Assembly (NCBI RefSeq): GCF_040448675.1
Contig: NZ_CP159289.1
Location: forward strand, 3,187,001 to 3,251,000
Direction: 5' to 3'
Length of the DNA: 64,000 nucleotides
Origin: Dyadobacter sp. 676
GTDB lineage: Bacteria; Bacteroidota; Bacteroidia; Cytophagales; Spirosomataceae
This document shows, piece by piece, positions 41,607 to 50,146 of this stretch. Both the position numbers and the translations under genes were made by a program. The notes under the pieces are model-generated. The model worked only from the letters and a program-made list of their open reading frames with translations, searched no databases and was not told the DNA's origin. Each line of letters begins with the position of its first letter. Positions within the stretch are counted from its first letter, which is position 1.

Positions 41607-44600
41607 TTGGAAGTTAAAGACTTATTGACACTATACGGAGGCGACAGTTACCTGGATGTGCTGAGCACGCAAGTCGCTTCGAAGGATGCTGAGGCAGCAC
41701 ATGTGCAGATCAAGGGATTGGTGGGAAGCCTCGACGCGGTTATCGCGGCCGCAATGCAGCACCGGAAAAAAACAGCGGCATTATATATTTTGAGCGACCG
41801 TGAGGAGGCCGCTTATTTTCAGAATGATTTGCAGAACCTGCTGGGGCCGACGGAAGTGCTTTTTTACCCGACTTCCTACAAGAGGCCTTACCATTATGAA
41901 GAGGTAGACAACGCCAACGTGCTCATGCGCGGCGAGATTTTGAACAAACTGAGCGCAGGCCGCAGCGCACCTGTCCAGATTGTGACCTATCCCGAGGCAT
42001 TGTTTGAAAAGGTAATCAACAAGCGCTCGCTACGGGCGAATACTTTTTCCGTAAAGGTCGGCGAAAAACTCGATCCCGCGTTTCTGACGGAGTTTTTGAA
42101 TAGTTATGGCTTCGAAATCACCGATTTTGTATTCGAGGCCGGGCAATTCTCGGTTCGCGGGGGGATCCTCGACGTGTTTTCATTTGCGAACGAACACCCG
42201 TTCCGGATCGAGCTTTTCGGGGATGAGGTGGAGAGCATCCGTTCTTTTGACCCCGACACGCAGCTTTCGATCGAGAGCGTGAAGCAAATCAACATCGTTC
42301 CCGACATCCAGCAAAAGCTCTCGCATGAAACGCGCGATTCGTTTTTGAGCTTCTTCGGCGACGATACCACCATTTGGTTCAAGGACGCGGAGCTGACGTT
42401 GGAAGTCATCGAAAAATGTTTTGAAAGAGCTGAAAAAGCGCTCGAAGAAGTTACCGGCGGAGGCGTACAGGTTGTTTCGAACCCCCAGGAGCTTTTTGAA
42501 ACGCGTCGAGGGTTTTTGAACCAGGTCAAGAAATTCAAAACTGTCGAGTTCGGCAAGAAATTCTATTTCAAAACGGAAACAAAGCTGCCTTATTCGTCGA
42601 AGCCGCAGCCTTCATTTAACAAGGATTTTAAAAGGCTTTTGGACGATTTGTCCGAAAACCAGAACAAAGGTTACATCAATATCATCGTCGCCGAGCAGCC
42701 CAAGCAGCTCGACAGGCTGGAAAGAATATTCGAGGACCTCGATCCATTCGTTAAGTTCCGGCCAATGAACATTTCGTTACGCGAAGGCTTTGTGGACGAC
42801 AATCTGAAAGTGGCGTGTTACACCGATCACCAGATTTTCGCGCGTTTTCATAAATACCGTCTGAAAGAAAAATTCAGCAAATCGAAGGCTATGACCTTGA
42901 AAGAGCTGAAATCCTTGCAGGTAGGTGACTTTGTAACGCATGTCGATTACGGGATCGGACGCTTTGCGGGCATGGAGCGTAAGGACGTGAACGGCAAGGA
43001 GCAGGAGGCGGTGCGGCTGATTTACCGGGACAACGACTTACTGTACGTAAGTGTGCACAACTTGCACAAAATCGCCAAATATACCGGCAAGGAAGGCACG
43101 CCGCCCGCTATGAGCAAGTTGGGTTCGGGTGAATGGGAGGCTAAAAAGTCGAAAGTTAAAAAACAGCTGAAAGACATTGCGCACGAGCTGATCGCATTGT
43201 ATGCCAAACGCCGCCAGGCCCCCGGTTTCCCGTTCTCGAAGGACAATTACCTGCAAGTGGAGCTCGAATCTTCCTTTTTGTATGAAGACACGCCAGACCA
43301 GGCAACGGCTACCGCCAATGTGAAAGAAGACATGGAAAAGGCCCACCCGATGGACCGGCTGGTTTGTGGTGATGTGGGATTCGGCAAAACCGAAATAGCG
43401 ATCCGCGCCGCGTTCAAGGCGGTTTGTGACAGTAAGCAGGTGGCAGTGCTCGTTCCTACGACCATTCTCGCGATGCAGCATTACAAGACATTCAGCGAAC
43501 GTCTGGCCGATTTCCCGGCGCGGGTCGGGTACATCAACCGCTTCAAATCGGCTAAGGAGATCAAGGAAACATTGAAGCAAACCGAAGAGGGAAAAATCGA
43601 TATTCTGATCGGGACGCACCGGATTTTGAATAAGGATGTCAAATTCAAGGATCTGGGCCTCCTGATCGTCGATGAAGAGCAGAAGTTCGGTGTAAAAGCG
43701 AAAGACCGCCTGAAAGAAATGCGTGTTAACGTGGATGTGCTCACACTTACCGCGACGCCTATTCCAAGGACGTTGCATTTCTCCCTCATGGGCGCGCGGG
43801 ACCTTTCGGTAATCGCCACGCCGCCGCCAAACCGCCAGCCGGTTACAACCGAAGTGCATACATTCAGCGAGGAATTCATTCGCGATGCCATCAGTTTTGA
43901 AGTGCAGCGTGGCGGGCAGGTGTTCTTCGTGCATAACCGCGTAAATGACATCGAATCCATTGCGAATATTATCCTGCGCCTCGTTCCGGATGTTCGTATT
44001 GGGGTAGCGCATGGACAAATGGATGGTGATAAGCTGGAAAAAGTGATGATGAACTTCATCGAAGGCGAATACGATATTCTTGTTTCCACAAACATTATCG
44101 AATCCGGCATCGATATTGCCAATGCGAATACCATCATCATCAACTCCGCGCACATGTTCGGGCTCTCGGACCTTCACCAGATGCGCGGGCGTGTGGGACG
44201 TTCCAACCGGAAGGCATTCTGTTATCTGCTGACGCCGTCGGCATCGACACTGGCCAGTGATTCACGCAAACGTTTACAGACGTTGGAAGAGTTTTCCGAT
44301 CTCGGCGACGGTTTCAAGGTAGCCATGCGTGACCTCGACATTCGTGGCGCCGGTAACCTGCTAGGGGCCGAGCAAAGTGGTTTTGTGAATGATCTGGGGT
44401 ATGAATTGTATCACAAAATGCTCGACGAGGCGGTCCAGGAGCTGAAAAGTAATGAGTTTAAAGACCTGTTTGAAGGCGTAATCAGCCTGCCAAAGAATCT
44501 GGTGCCCGATACACAGATCGAGACCGATTTCGCGACGCTTATACCGGACGATTATGTCAAAAATATTTCAGAACGACTGTCGTTATATACCCGCCTCGAT

Positions 44601-44954
44601 AACATTGCGACAGAGGAGGAACTCGGTAAGTTTGAGCAGGAAGTGCTCGACCGTTTCGGCCCGATACCGCATGAGGTGCAGGACTTGCTGAAAACGGTCC
44701 GTTTGCGCTGGGAAGCAGAGGCTTTACAGTTTGAAAAACTGACTTTGAAAAGCAATACGATGAAAGGGTACTTCGTTACTTCGCAGAATGACGAATTCTT
44801 TCAGTCGGCGAAGTTTGGGCAGGTGATCGATTATATTAAAAAACACCCCAGGCAAATTTCGCTTAAAGACCAGAAGGGCAAGCTGATACTGATTTGCGAG
44901 GACGTGAAAAGCATTGATCAGGCACGCCAGATTCTAATGGAAATGACCCGGTAG
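41607..44954 (+). CDS. mfd: transcription-repair coupling factor
   Basis: Removes RNA polymerase stalled at lesions and recruits UvrA. The 1115 residues hold the UvrB-homology region, the polymerase-interacting domain (LQVGDFVTHVDYGIGRFAG), the RecG-like translocase with Walker A GDVGFGKTEIA, DEEQKFG, TATPIPRTLHFSLM and the motif SDLHQMRGRVGRSNRKAFCY, and the C-terminal TRCF domain. The best start is TTG 41607, as no in-frame ATG precedes the conserved N-terminus. Divergent from pnuC. Confidence 0.95.
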   Translation: MEVKDLLTLYGGDSYLDVLSTQVASKDAEAAHVQIKGLVGSLDAVIAAAMQHRKKTAALYILSDREEAAYFQNDLQNLLGPTEVLFYPTSYKRPYHYEEVDNANVLMRGEILNKLSAGRSAPVQIVTYPEALFEKVINKRSLRANTFSVKVGEKLDPAFLTEFLNSYGFEITDFVFEAGQFSVRGGILDVFSFANEHPFRIELFGDEVESIRSFDPDTQLSIESVKQINIVPDIQQKLSHETRDSFLSFFGDDTTIWFKDAELTLEVIEKCFERAEKALEEVTGGGVQVVSNPQELFETRRGFLNQVKKFKTVEFGKKFYFKTETKLPYSSKPQPSFNKDFKRLLDDLSENQNKGYINIIVAEQPKQLDRLERIFEDLDPFVKFRPMNISLREGFVDDNLKVACYTDHQIFARFHKYRLKEKFSKSKAMTLKELKSLQVGDFVTHVDYGIGRFAGMERKDVNGKEQEAVRLIYRDNDLLYVSVHNLHKIAKYTGKEGTPPAMSKLGSGEWEAKKSKVKKQLKDIAHELIALYAKRRQAPGFPFSKDNYLQVELESSFLYEDTPDQATATANVKEDMEKAHPMDRLVCGDVGFGKTEIAIRAAFKAVCDSKQVAVLVPTTILAMQHYKTFSERLADFPARVGYINRFKSAKEIKETLKQTEEGKIDILIGTHRILNKDVKFKDLGLLIVDEEQKFGVKAKDRLKEMRVNVDVLTLTATPIPRTLHFSLMGARDLSVIATPPPNRQPVTTEVHTFSEEFIRDAISFEVQRGGQVFFVHNRVNDIESIANIILRLVPDVRIGVAHGQMDGDKLEKVMMNFIEGEYDILVSTNIIESGIDIANANTIIINSAHMFGLSDLHQMRGRVGRSNRKAFCYLLTPSASTLASDSRKRLQTLEEFSDLGDGFKVAMRDLDIRGAGNLLGAEQSGFVNDLGYELYHKMLDEAVQELKSNEFKDLFEGVISLPKNLVPDTQIETDFATLIPDDYVKNISERLSLYTRLDNIATEEELGKFEQEVLDRFGPIPHEVQDLLKTVRLRWEAEALQFEKLTLKSNTMKGYFVTSQNDEFFQSAKFGQVIDYIKKHPRQISLKDQKGKLILICEDVKSIDQARQILMEMTR

Positions 44955-45011
44955 ATAAAAGGCCTCATTGACCTGATAATTGATTTTTAAAAATAATACC
45001 GATTGATTTCA

Positions 45012-45019
45012 TACATTTG
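45012..45019 (+). promoter_or_regulatory. putative -7 promoter element for gldJ
   Basis: TACATTTG is an exact TAnnTTTG match, 48 bases before the gldJ start and downstream of the mfd stop. No clear -33 TTTG at the right spacing. Confidence 0.5.
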
Positions 45020-45067
45020 CGGTTTCGCATACTATAAAATACCAAACACTTAAGTCACTTTAAAGCA

Positions 45068-46336
45068 ATGATTTGCATGCAAAAGATGGGTACCCGGTCG
45101 ATCGCGTTGATTCTGATTGTGTTATTAGCGGCAACTGCGTGTAGTAAAAAGAAGCCAACCAGCTTGAAACCTGGTAAAACCAGCTCGAAAACGGGTTTGG
45201 CTTATAACGGTAAAGACGGGTTCGAAGTGAAGCAATACAAAGCTTTGCCGGCCGGTCCTGACCTTGTATACATCGAAGGTGGCCGGTTTACGATGGGTTC
45301 GTTGGAAGAGGATGTCATGATGCGTCGCGATAACCCCAAAAGGACCGTCAGTATCCAGTCATTTTACATGGACCAGACGGAAGTGGCGAATGTTCACTAT
45401 CTCGAATACCTGAATGCGGTTCAGAAGGACTCTTCGGAAGAGTTTTACAGCAAGGCGCTTCCTGACACAAACGTTTGGTATAACGAATTGTCTTTCAATG
45501 ATTCCTACGTAACGATGTATCTGCGCCACCCGGGCTTCCGCTTATATCCGGTGGTTGGTGTATCGTGGGTGCAGGCCAATGACTATTGTACATGGCGTAC
45601 TGCCGCCGTAAGCCAGGCAAACAACGCTAAGGGCGCGGCTGCCGCAGGTGGTGGTAAGAAAAAAGGATTCTCCTTCGGTAAAAAGAAAAAAGCAGAAGGC
45701 GAGGCAGTCGCTGCGGCCGATGCTCCGGCACCACAACTTCGCATCGAGAGCGGTTATGTAATGCCTCCATACCGCCTGCCGACAGAAGCCGAGTTCGAAT
45801 ATGCCGCTATGGCGATGATCGGGACACAGTATTCCGACGAGAACCAGGCCAATTCGAGAATTTATCCATGGGATGGTTCTACAATGCGCCAGCCACGCGG
45901 CCGTAAGCAGGGGACTATGCTGGCAAACTTTAAACGTGGTCCCGGTGACTACGCGGGTATCGCCGGTAAATCCAATGACGGTGCGATCATTACGCAGGAA
46001 ATCAGGTCGTATCCGCCTAACGATAACGGACTTTACGACATGGCCGGCAACGTAAGCGAATGGGTTTACGACGTATACCGTCCGCTTTCAAACTCCGACG
46101 TAAACGACCTGAACTCTTTCCGTCGCGACGGTTATCAGGACGAAGCCAAAAACTACGATACCAAGAACAATAACTCGATGATCGACGACAGGCTGAGAGT
46201 TTACAAAGGTGGTTCATGGGCCGACGTTGCTTACTGGTTGTCGCCGGGCACACGCCGCTACATGGATCAGGACTCCGCTACTGCGATGGTTGGTTTCCGT
46301 TGCGCGATGATCGCTACCGGAACTCACAAAGAGTAA
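45068..46336 (+). CDS. gldJ: gliding motility lipoprotein GldJ, SUMF1/FGE-like fold
   Basis: A 422-residue lipoprotein (lipobox ending at Cys25, AATACSKK) with a formylglycine-generating-enzyme-like domain: LVYIEGGRFTMGSLEEDVM, SFYMDQTEVANVHYLEYL, YPVVGVSWVQANDYCTWR, YRLPTEAEFEYAAMA, NGLYDMAGNVSEWVYD, and GGSWADVAYWLSPGTRRYMD. The fit is to GldJ rather than GldK because of the N-terminal KTGLAYN segment and the ALPDT region. GldJ stabilises the type IX/gliding machinery. Residues about 186-221 are a low-complexity Ala/Gly/Lys linker inserted in the fold. Confidence 0.9.
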   Translation: MICMQKMGTRSIALILIVLLAATACSKKKPTSLKPGKTSSKTGLAYNGKDGFEVKQYKALPAGPDLVYIEGGRFTMGSLEEDVMMRRDNPKRTVSIQSFYMDQTEVANVHYLEYLNAVQKDSSEEFYSKALPDTNVWYNELSFNDSYVTMYLRHPGFRLYPVVGVSWVQANDYCTWRTAAVSQANNAKGAAAAGGGKKKGFSFGKKKKAEGEAVAAADAPAPQLRIESGYVMPPYRLPTEAEFEYAAMAMIGTQYSDENQANSRIYPWDGSTMRQPRGRKQGTMLANFKRGPGDYAGIAGKSNDGAIITQEIRSYPPNDNGLYDMAGNVSEWVYDVYRPLSNSDVNDLNSFRRDGYQDEAKNYDTKNNNSMIDDRLRVYKGGSWADVAYWLSPGTRRYMDQDSATAMVGFRCAMIATGTHKE

Positions 46337-46353
46337 GGTCTCAGATAATGCCA

Positions 46354-46395
46354 ATCCGAAAAGCCGCTGTTCTTCCGAATGGCGGCTTTTCGGAT
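46354..46395. terminator. bidirectional terminator between gldJ and comF
   Basis: A perfect 14-bp stem, ATCCGAAAAGCCGC (46354-46367) with GCGGCTTTTCGGAT (46382-46395), lies between the stop codons of two convergent genes. Confidence 0.85.
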
Positions 46396-47088
46396 TTAAT
46401 GCTGTGCCAATGCGATAGTCAGGATATGAAATTCCTCGCAGCCTGTCGTTAGTAATGTTCTGGCGCATTCTTCCAGCGTGGCGCCTGTTGTGAGTACATC
46501 GTCTATCAGCATTACACTTTTGGGGGCAAAACCCGGCTTGACCGAAAATACACCTTGCACATTTTCCCTCCGCTCCATTTTGGTTTTGCCTGTTTGTGTG
46601 GCTGTATATTTAACACGTTCGAGGGCCGTCCCCGACCATGGAATGCCGGTTGCCATCGAAAAGCCTTCCGCAAGCAGGTCGCTTTGGTTGTAACCGCGTT
46701 GTTTTCGCTTTGCGCTGTGCAGCGGGATGCTCAGGATGACCTCCGCGTCCGGCAAATGCCCCGATGCTTTCAGCTCCTGCCCGAACATTTGTCCGAGCAA
46801 CAACCCTACATCCTTGTTTCCTTTATATTTCAAAGCATGCAGCAGCTTTTGGACCTTCCCTCTTTTTGTAAAAAGCAGGAAAGAATGGGTCGATAAAACC
46901 TCCGGCAGGTTGACAAACTTGAACTGCAAGGATTCACTGTTAAGGCCGCCTGTGCCAATGCGCGGCAACGATATCCGGCAAAGCGTGCAGATCGTGGCCT
47001 CGTTACCCTGCAGCGTGCGGTCACAGCCTTCGCAGCATCGGGGAAAAAGCAGGTCGGCGAAATCGCGGAGAAGTTGTTTCAGGTTCAT
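46396..47088 (-). CDS. comF: ComF-family phosphoribosyltransferase-like protein
   Basis: A 230-residue protein: N-terminal zinc-finger-like cysteines (LFPRCCEGCDRTLQ, ICTLCRISLPRI), then a PRTase domain with PLHSAKRKQRGYNQSDLLAEG and the PRPP loop SVMLIDDVLTTGATLEECAR. ComF is needed for handling of single-stranded DNA during natural transformation in several bacteria. Divergent from pyrC with overlapping 5' regions. Confidence 0.9.
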   Translation of the reverse strand: MNLKQLLRDFADLLFPRCCEGCDRTLQGNEATICTLCRISLPRIGTGGLNSESLQFKFVNLPEVLSTHSFLLFTKRGKVQKLLHALKYKGNKDVGLLLGQMFGQELKASGHLPDAEVILSIPLHSAKRKQRGYNQSDLLAEGFSMATGIPWSGTALERVKYTATQTGKTKMERRENVQGVFSVKPGFAPKSVMLIDDVLTTGATLEECARTLLTTGCEEFHILTIALAQH

Positions 47089-47126
47089 TTTTCCAATTTT
47101 TAAAGGTGAATATCAACCTGTCTGAA

Positions 47127-47134
47127 TACCTTTG
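47127..47134 (+). promoter_or_regulatory. putative -7 promoter element for pyrC
   Basis: TACCTTTG is an exact TAnnTTTG match 25 bases before ATG 47160. Its position argues against the in-frame GTG at 47106 as the start of pyrC. Confidence 0.55.
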
Positions 47135-47159
47135 CACGACAAAACACCAATCGCCGCCT

Positions 47160-48521
47160 ATGACAACGCTGATCGTAAATGCCCAGGTCGTAAACGAGAG
47201 CCAGGTTCAGTATTTAGACGTACTAATTGAAAATGGTCACATTAAAAAAATCGAACGGGATTTGCAGCATGTGCAGGCGGACAGGGTGATTGATGCGAAG
47301 GGGCTCTACCTCATGCCCGGCGTAATAGACGATCAGGTGCATTTCCGCGAACCTGGTCTTACACATAAAGCCAGTATTTATACCGAATCGAAAGCAGCGG
47401 TGGCCGGCGGCGTTACTTCCTTCATGGAAATGCCCAATACGGTTCCTAATACATTGACACAGCAGTTGCTCGAAGACAAATACCAGATCGGGGCAAATAC
47501 TTCGCTGGCTAATTACTCCTTCTTCATGGGCGCCTCGAACGACAATTATGACGAGGTAATGCGCACCGACCCCTCGCAGGTATGCGGTATCAAGATTTTC
47601 ATGGGATCGTCAACGGGCAATATGCTCGTGGATGCACCCGACGTACTGGAAAAGCTCTTTGCCAATGCGCCCTGCATTATCGCGACACATTGCGAGGATG
47701 AACCGACCGTAAAAGCCAGAATGGCCTATTTCAAGGATAAATACGGTGACGATGTACCCTATGACATTCACGCATTGATCCGGAACGAGGAAGCGTGCCT
47801 GAAATCATCCACTTTTGCCAGCTCACTGGCGCACAAACACGGTACCCGGCTTCATATTCTCCACATTTCAACCGGTGACGAGGTGCATTTATTCGAAGTA
47901 GGAAACCGCAGTGACGGCAAAATCCTGCTCGCCGACGGCCGGCAAAAACTTGTTACGGCCGAGGCTTGTGTCCATCATTTGTGGTTCGATGCGGAGGATT
48001 ACCGTAGATTAGGTAACGAAATCAAATGTAACCCGGCCATTAAAGCGCCACATCATAAAGAGGCCATTCTGCAAGCTGTTCTCGATAATCGCATAGACGT
48101 AATCGCAACCGACCACGCGCCCCACACCATTGAAGAAAAAGCGCAGCATTACTGGCAGGCCCCGTCCGGGTTACCGCTCGTTCAGCATACATTGAATGTA
48201 ATGCTGGAATTGAGCAAGGCCGGTAAGATTTCGATTGACCGGGTGGCCGAAAAAATGAGTCATGCCGTGGCCGACCTTTTCGACATCAACGGCCGCGGAT
48301 ATATTCGGGAAGGTTATTGGGCGGATTTAATCCTTGTGGACCTGAATGCGACGACCCGGGTTGATAAATCGAATATTTATTCCAAATGCGGCTGGTCGCC
48401 ATTTGAAGGCACGGAATTCCACTCACGCGTTACCCATACATTTGTGTCGGGGCACCTGGTTTATGAGAATGGGCGGTTCGATGAAACGGTGAAGGGAAAG
48501 CGGTTAACTTTTAGCCGCTAG
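47160..48521 (+). CDS. pyrC: dihydroorotase, class I
   Basis: Catalyses cyclisation of N-carbamoyl-aspartate to dihydroorotate in pyrimidine synthesis. It is an amidohydrolase of 453 residues. Metal and substrate motifs are GVIDDQVHFREPGLTHKASI, the site FMGSSTGNML, HCEDEPTV, LHILHIST and IATDHAPHTIEEK. Starting at ATG 47160 gives MTTLIVNAQVV, matching the family. Its 3' end overlaps the convergent NUDIX gene by 18 bases. Confidence 0.93.
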   Translation: MTTLIVNAQVVNESQVQYLDVLIENGHIKKIERDLQHVQADRVIDAKGLYLMPGVIDDQVHFREPGLTHKASIYTESKAAVAGGVTSFMEMPNTVPNTLTQQLLEDKYQIGANTSLANYSFFMGASNDNYDEVMRTDPSQVCGIKIFMGSSTGNMLVDAPDVLEKLFANAPCIIATHCEDEPTVKARMAYFKDKYGDDVPYDIHALIRNEEACLKSSTFASSLAHKHGTRLHILHISTGDEVHLFEVGNRSDGKILLADGRQKLVTAEACVHHLWFDAEDYRRLGNEIKCNPAIKAPHHKEAILQAVLDNRIDVIATDHAPHTIEEKAQHYWQAPSGLPLVQHTLNVMLELSKAGKISIDRVAEKMSHAVADLFDINGRGYIREGYWADLILVDLNATTRVDKSNIYSKCGWSPFEGTEFHSRVTHTFVSGHLVYENGRFDETVKGKRLTFSR

Positions 48522-48929
48522 GTAATCATAATAATTCTGGATCACATTCAGATCGGCCTCCGTCCAGTCGAGGGTAGGAAGGTCGGCCGGGTCCATCCAG
48601 AGGATTTGTTCATGCTCGGTTAGTACAAATTCGGTACTATCCACCTTGCACACAAACGGTACCAGCACGATCTCGCGCCAGCCCTGATCTTTGGAAGTTT
48701 CGGGAAGTTTATCGACGATCTCGACACTTACATTGAGCTCTTCCATGATTTCACGGAACAACGCCTGCTCGTCTGTTTCGCCTTTTTCGAGTTTTCCGCC
48801 GGGAAATTCCCATTGGAGAGGGAAGGACAAGGCCGCGCTCCGTTGCCCGGCAAGTACTTTTCCATCATGTTCAATCACAGCACAGGGCACTCTCACTACC
48901 AACTTTTCGGAAACCAGTACTTCGATCAT
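48504..48929 (-). CDS. NUDIX hydrolase, MutT-like
   Basis: A 141-residue protein with a full Nudix box, GGKLEKGETDEQALFREIMEEL, preceded by SFPLQWEFP. This form (CAVIEHDGKVLAGQRS) matches 8-oxo-dGTP/(deoxy)nucleoside triphosphate pyrophosphohydrolases of the MutT group that clean oxidised nucleotides. Substrate inferred from family only. The tail overlaps the pyrC 3' end. Confidence 0.88.
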   Translation of the reverse strand: MIEVLVSEKLVVRVPCAVIEHDGKVLAGQRSAALSFPLQWEFPGGKLEKGETDEQALFREIMEELNVSVEIVDKLPETSKDQGWREIVLVPFVCKVDSTEFVLTEHEQILWMDPADLPTLDWTEADLNVIQNYYDYLAAKS

Positions 48930-49017
48930 AAGAGGCGGTCACGCTAATTTACCGCAAAATTACAATTTTCACGTTTATGTTGTATGTCAATGTAAAAACT
49001 TCTTAAAAACTTAAAAC

Positions 49018-50043
49018 TCAGAAGAGTTCGCCGGAGCGATGGCGGGGCAGAATGCCCAGATGCCTGAATGCCTTTTCGGTCACTTCACGGCCCCGGGAGG
49101 TTCGTTTGATATAACCTTCCTGGATCAGGAATGGCTCGTACACTTCCTCGATGGTATCCGCTTCTTCACCGCAAGCCGTCGCAATGGTCGACAGCCCCAC
49201 CGGCCCGCCTTTGAATTTCTGGATAATGGTGCTCAAAATGCGGTTATCCATCTCGTCCAGACCGTTTTGATCCACATCGAGCGCCTGTAAAGCCATTTCG
49301 GCAATGGCTACCGTAATGCGCCCGTTACCTTTCACCTGGGCAAAATCGCGTGTCCGGCGAAGCAGGTTGTTAGCGATACGCGGGGTCCCTCGGCTGCGCC
49401 GGGCGATTTCAAATGCAGCATCGTCTTCCAGCGGGGTTCCCAATATCGAAGCGGAACGTTTCAGAATGGACGACAGCAGTTGTGCATCGTAGTATTCCAG
49501 CCGTGCATTAATCCCAAACCGCGCACGTAGAGGCGAGGTGAGCATGCCCGCGCGCGTAGTTGCGCCTATGAGCGTGAAGGGGTTCAGGCCAATTTGAATG
49601 CTGCGTGCGTTCGGGCCGCTGTCCAGCATAATGTCGATTTTATAATCTTCCATCGCCGAGTACAGATATTCTTCCACAATCGGGTTCAGCCGGTGGATTT
49701 CGTCGATGAAGAGGACATCGTGCTCCTGCAAATTCGTAAGCAGGCCGGCAAGGTCGCTGGGCTTGTCGAGTACGGGGCCAGAGGTGATTTTAATGCCCGA
49801 ACCGAGCTCATTGGCAATGATATTCGACAATGTGGTTTTGCCTAATCCCGGGGGGCCGTGCAGCAACACGTGATCGAGGGCGTCGCCCCGCTGGCGGGCC
49901 GCCTGCACGAATATTTTCAGGTTTTCAAGAATCTTGTCCTGTCCGGTAAAATCCTCGAAAGACAACGGCCGCAACGCCCGTTCGATGTCTTTATCGGTAT
50001 TTGAAAGATTTTCTTTATCTCCGGACAGATAATCCTGGCGCAT
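49018..50043 (-). CDS. ruvB: Holliday junction branch-migration helicase subunit RuvB
   Basis: A 341-residue AAA+ motor that drives branch migration with RuvA. N-terminal [20 protein letters not shown]; Walker [13 protein letters not shown]; Walker [13 protein letters not shown]; sensor and arginine-finger region [21 protein letters not shown]-terminal winged helix ending [20 protein letters not shown]. Full length. Confidence 0.97.
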   Translation of the reverse strand: MRQDYLSGDKENLSNTDKDIERALRPLSFEDFTGQDKILENLKIFVQAARQRGDALDHVLLHGPPGLGKTTLSNIIANELGSGIKITSGPVLDKPSDLAGLLTNLQEHDVLFIDEIHRLNPIVEEYLYSAMEDYKIDIMLDSGPNARSIQIGLNPFTLIGATTRAGMLTSPLRARFGINARLEYYDAQLLSSILKRSASILGTPLEDDAAFEIARRSRGTPRIANNLLRRTRDFAQVKGNGRITVAIAEMALQALDVDQNGLDEMDNRILSTIIQKFKGGPVGLSTIATACGEEADTIEEVYEPFLIQEGYIKRTSRGREVTEKAFRHLGILPRHRSGELF

Positions 50044-50066
50044 AGTCGGTTGAATAGACGTTGAAA

Positions 50067-50099
50067 AAACCAGCCGACCGTTTCAACGGCAGCTGGTTT
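50067..50099 (-). terminator. rho-independent terminator after the T9SS cargo gene
   Basis: On the minus strand, stem AAACCAGC (50099-50092) pairs with GCTGGTTT (50074-50067), with inner complementarity CCGTTGAAACGG, and runs into a T tract. It separates the cargo gene from ruvB. Confidence 0.82.
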
Positions 50100-50146
50100 G
50101 AATAATATTAACCAAAAATAACTGTTTTAATCTGCAAAAGGAAAGC

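Noticed and set aside
43038..44177. 379-codon open frame antisense to mfd
   Set aside because: It mirrors a conserved, well-supported mfd frame and shows no domain of its own.
47106..47159. Extended start of pyrC at a GTG
   Set aside because: The -7 promoter element TACCTTTG lies within this stretch, and the dihydroorotase family begins at MTTLIVN.
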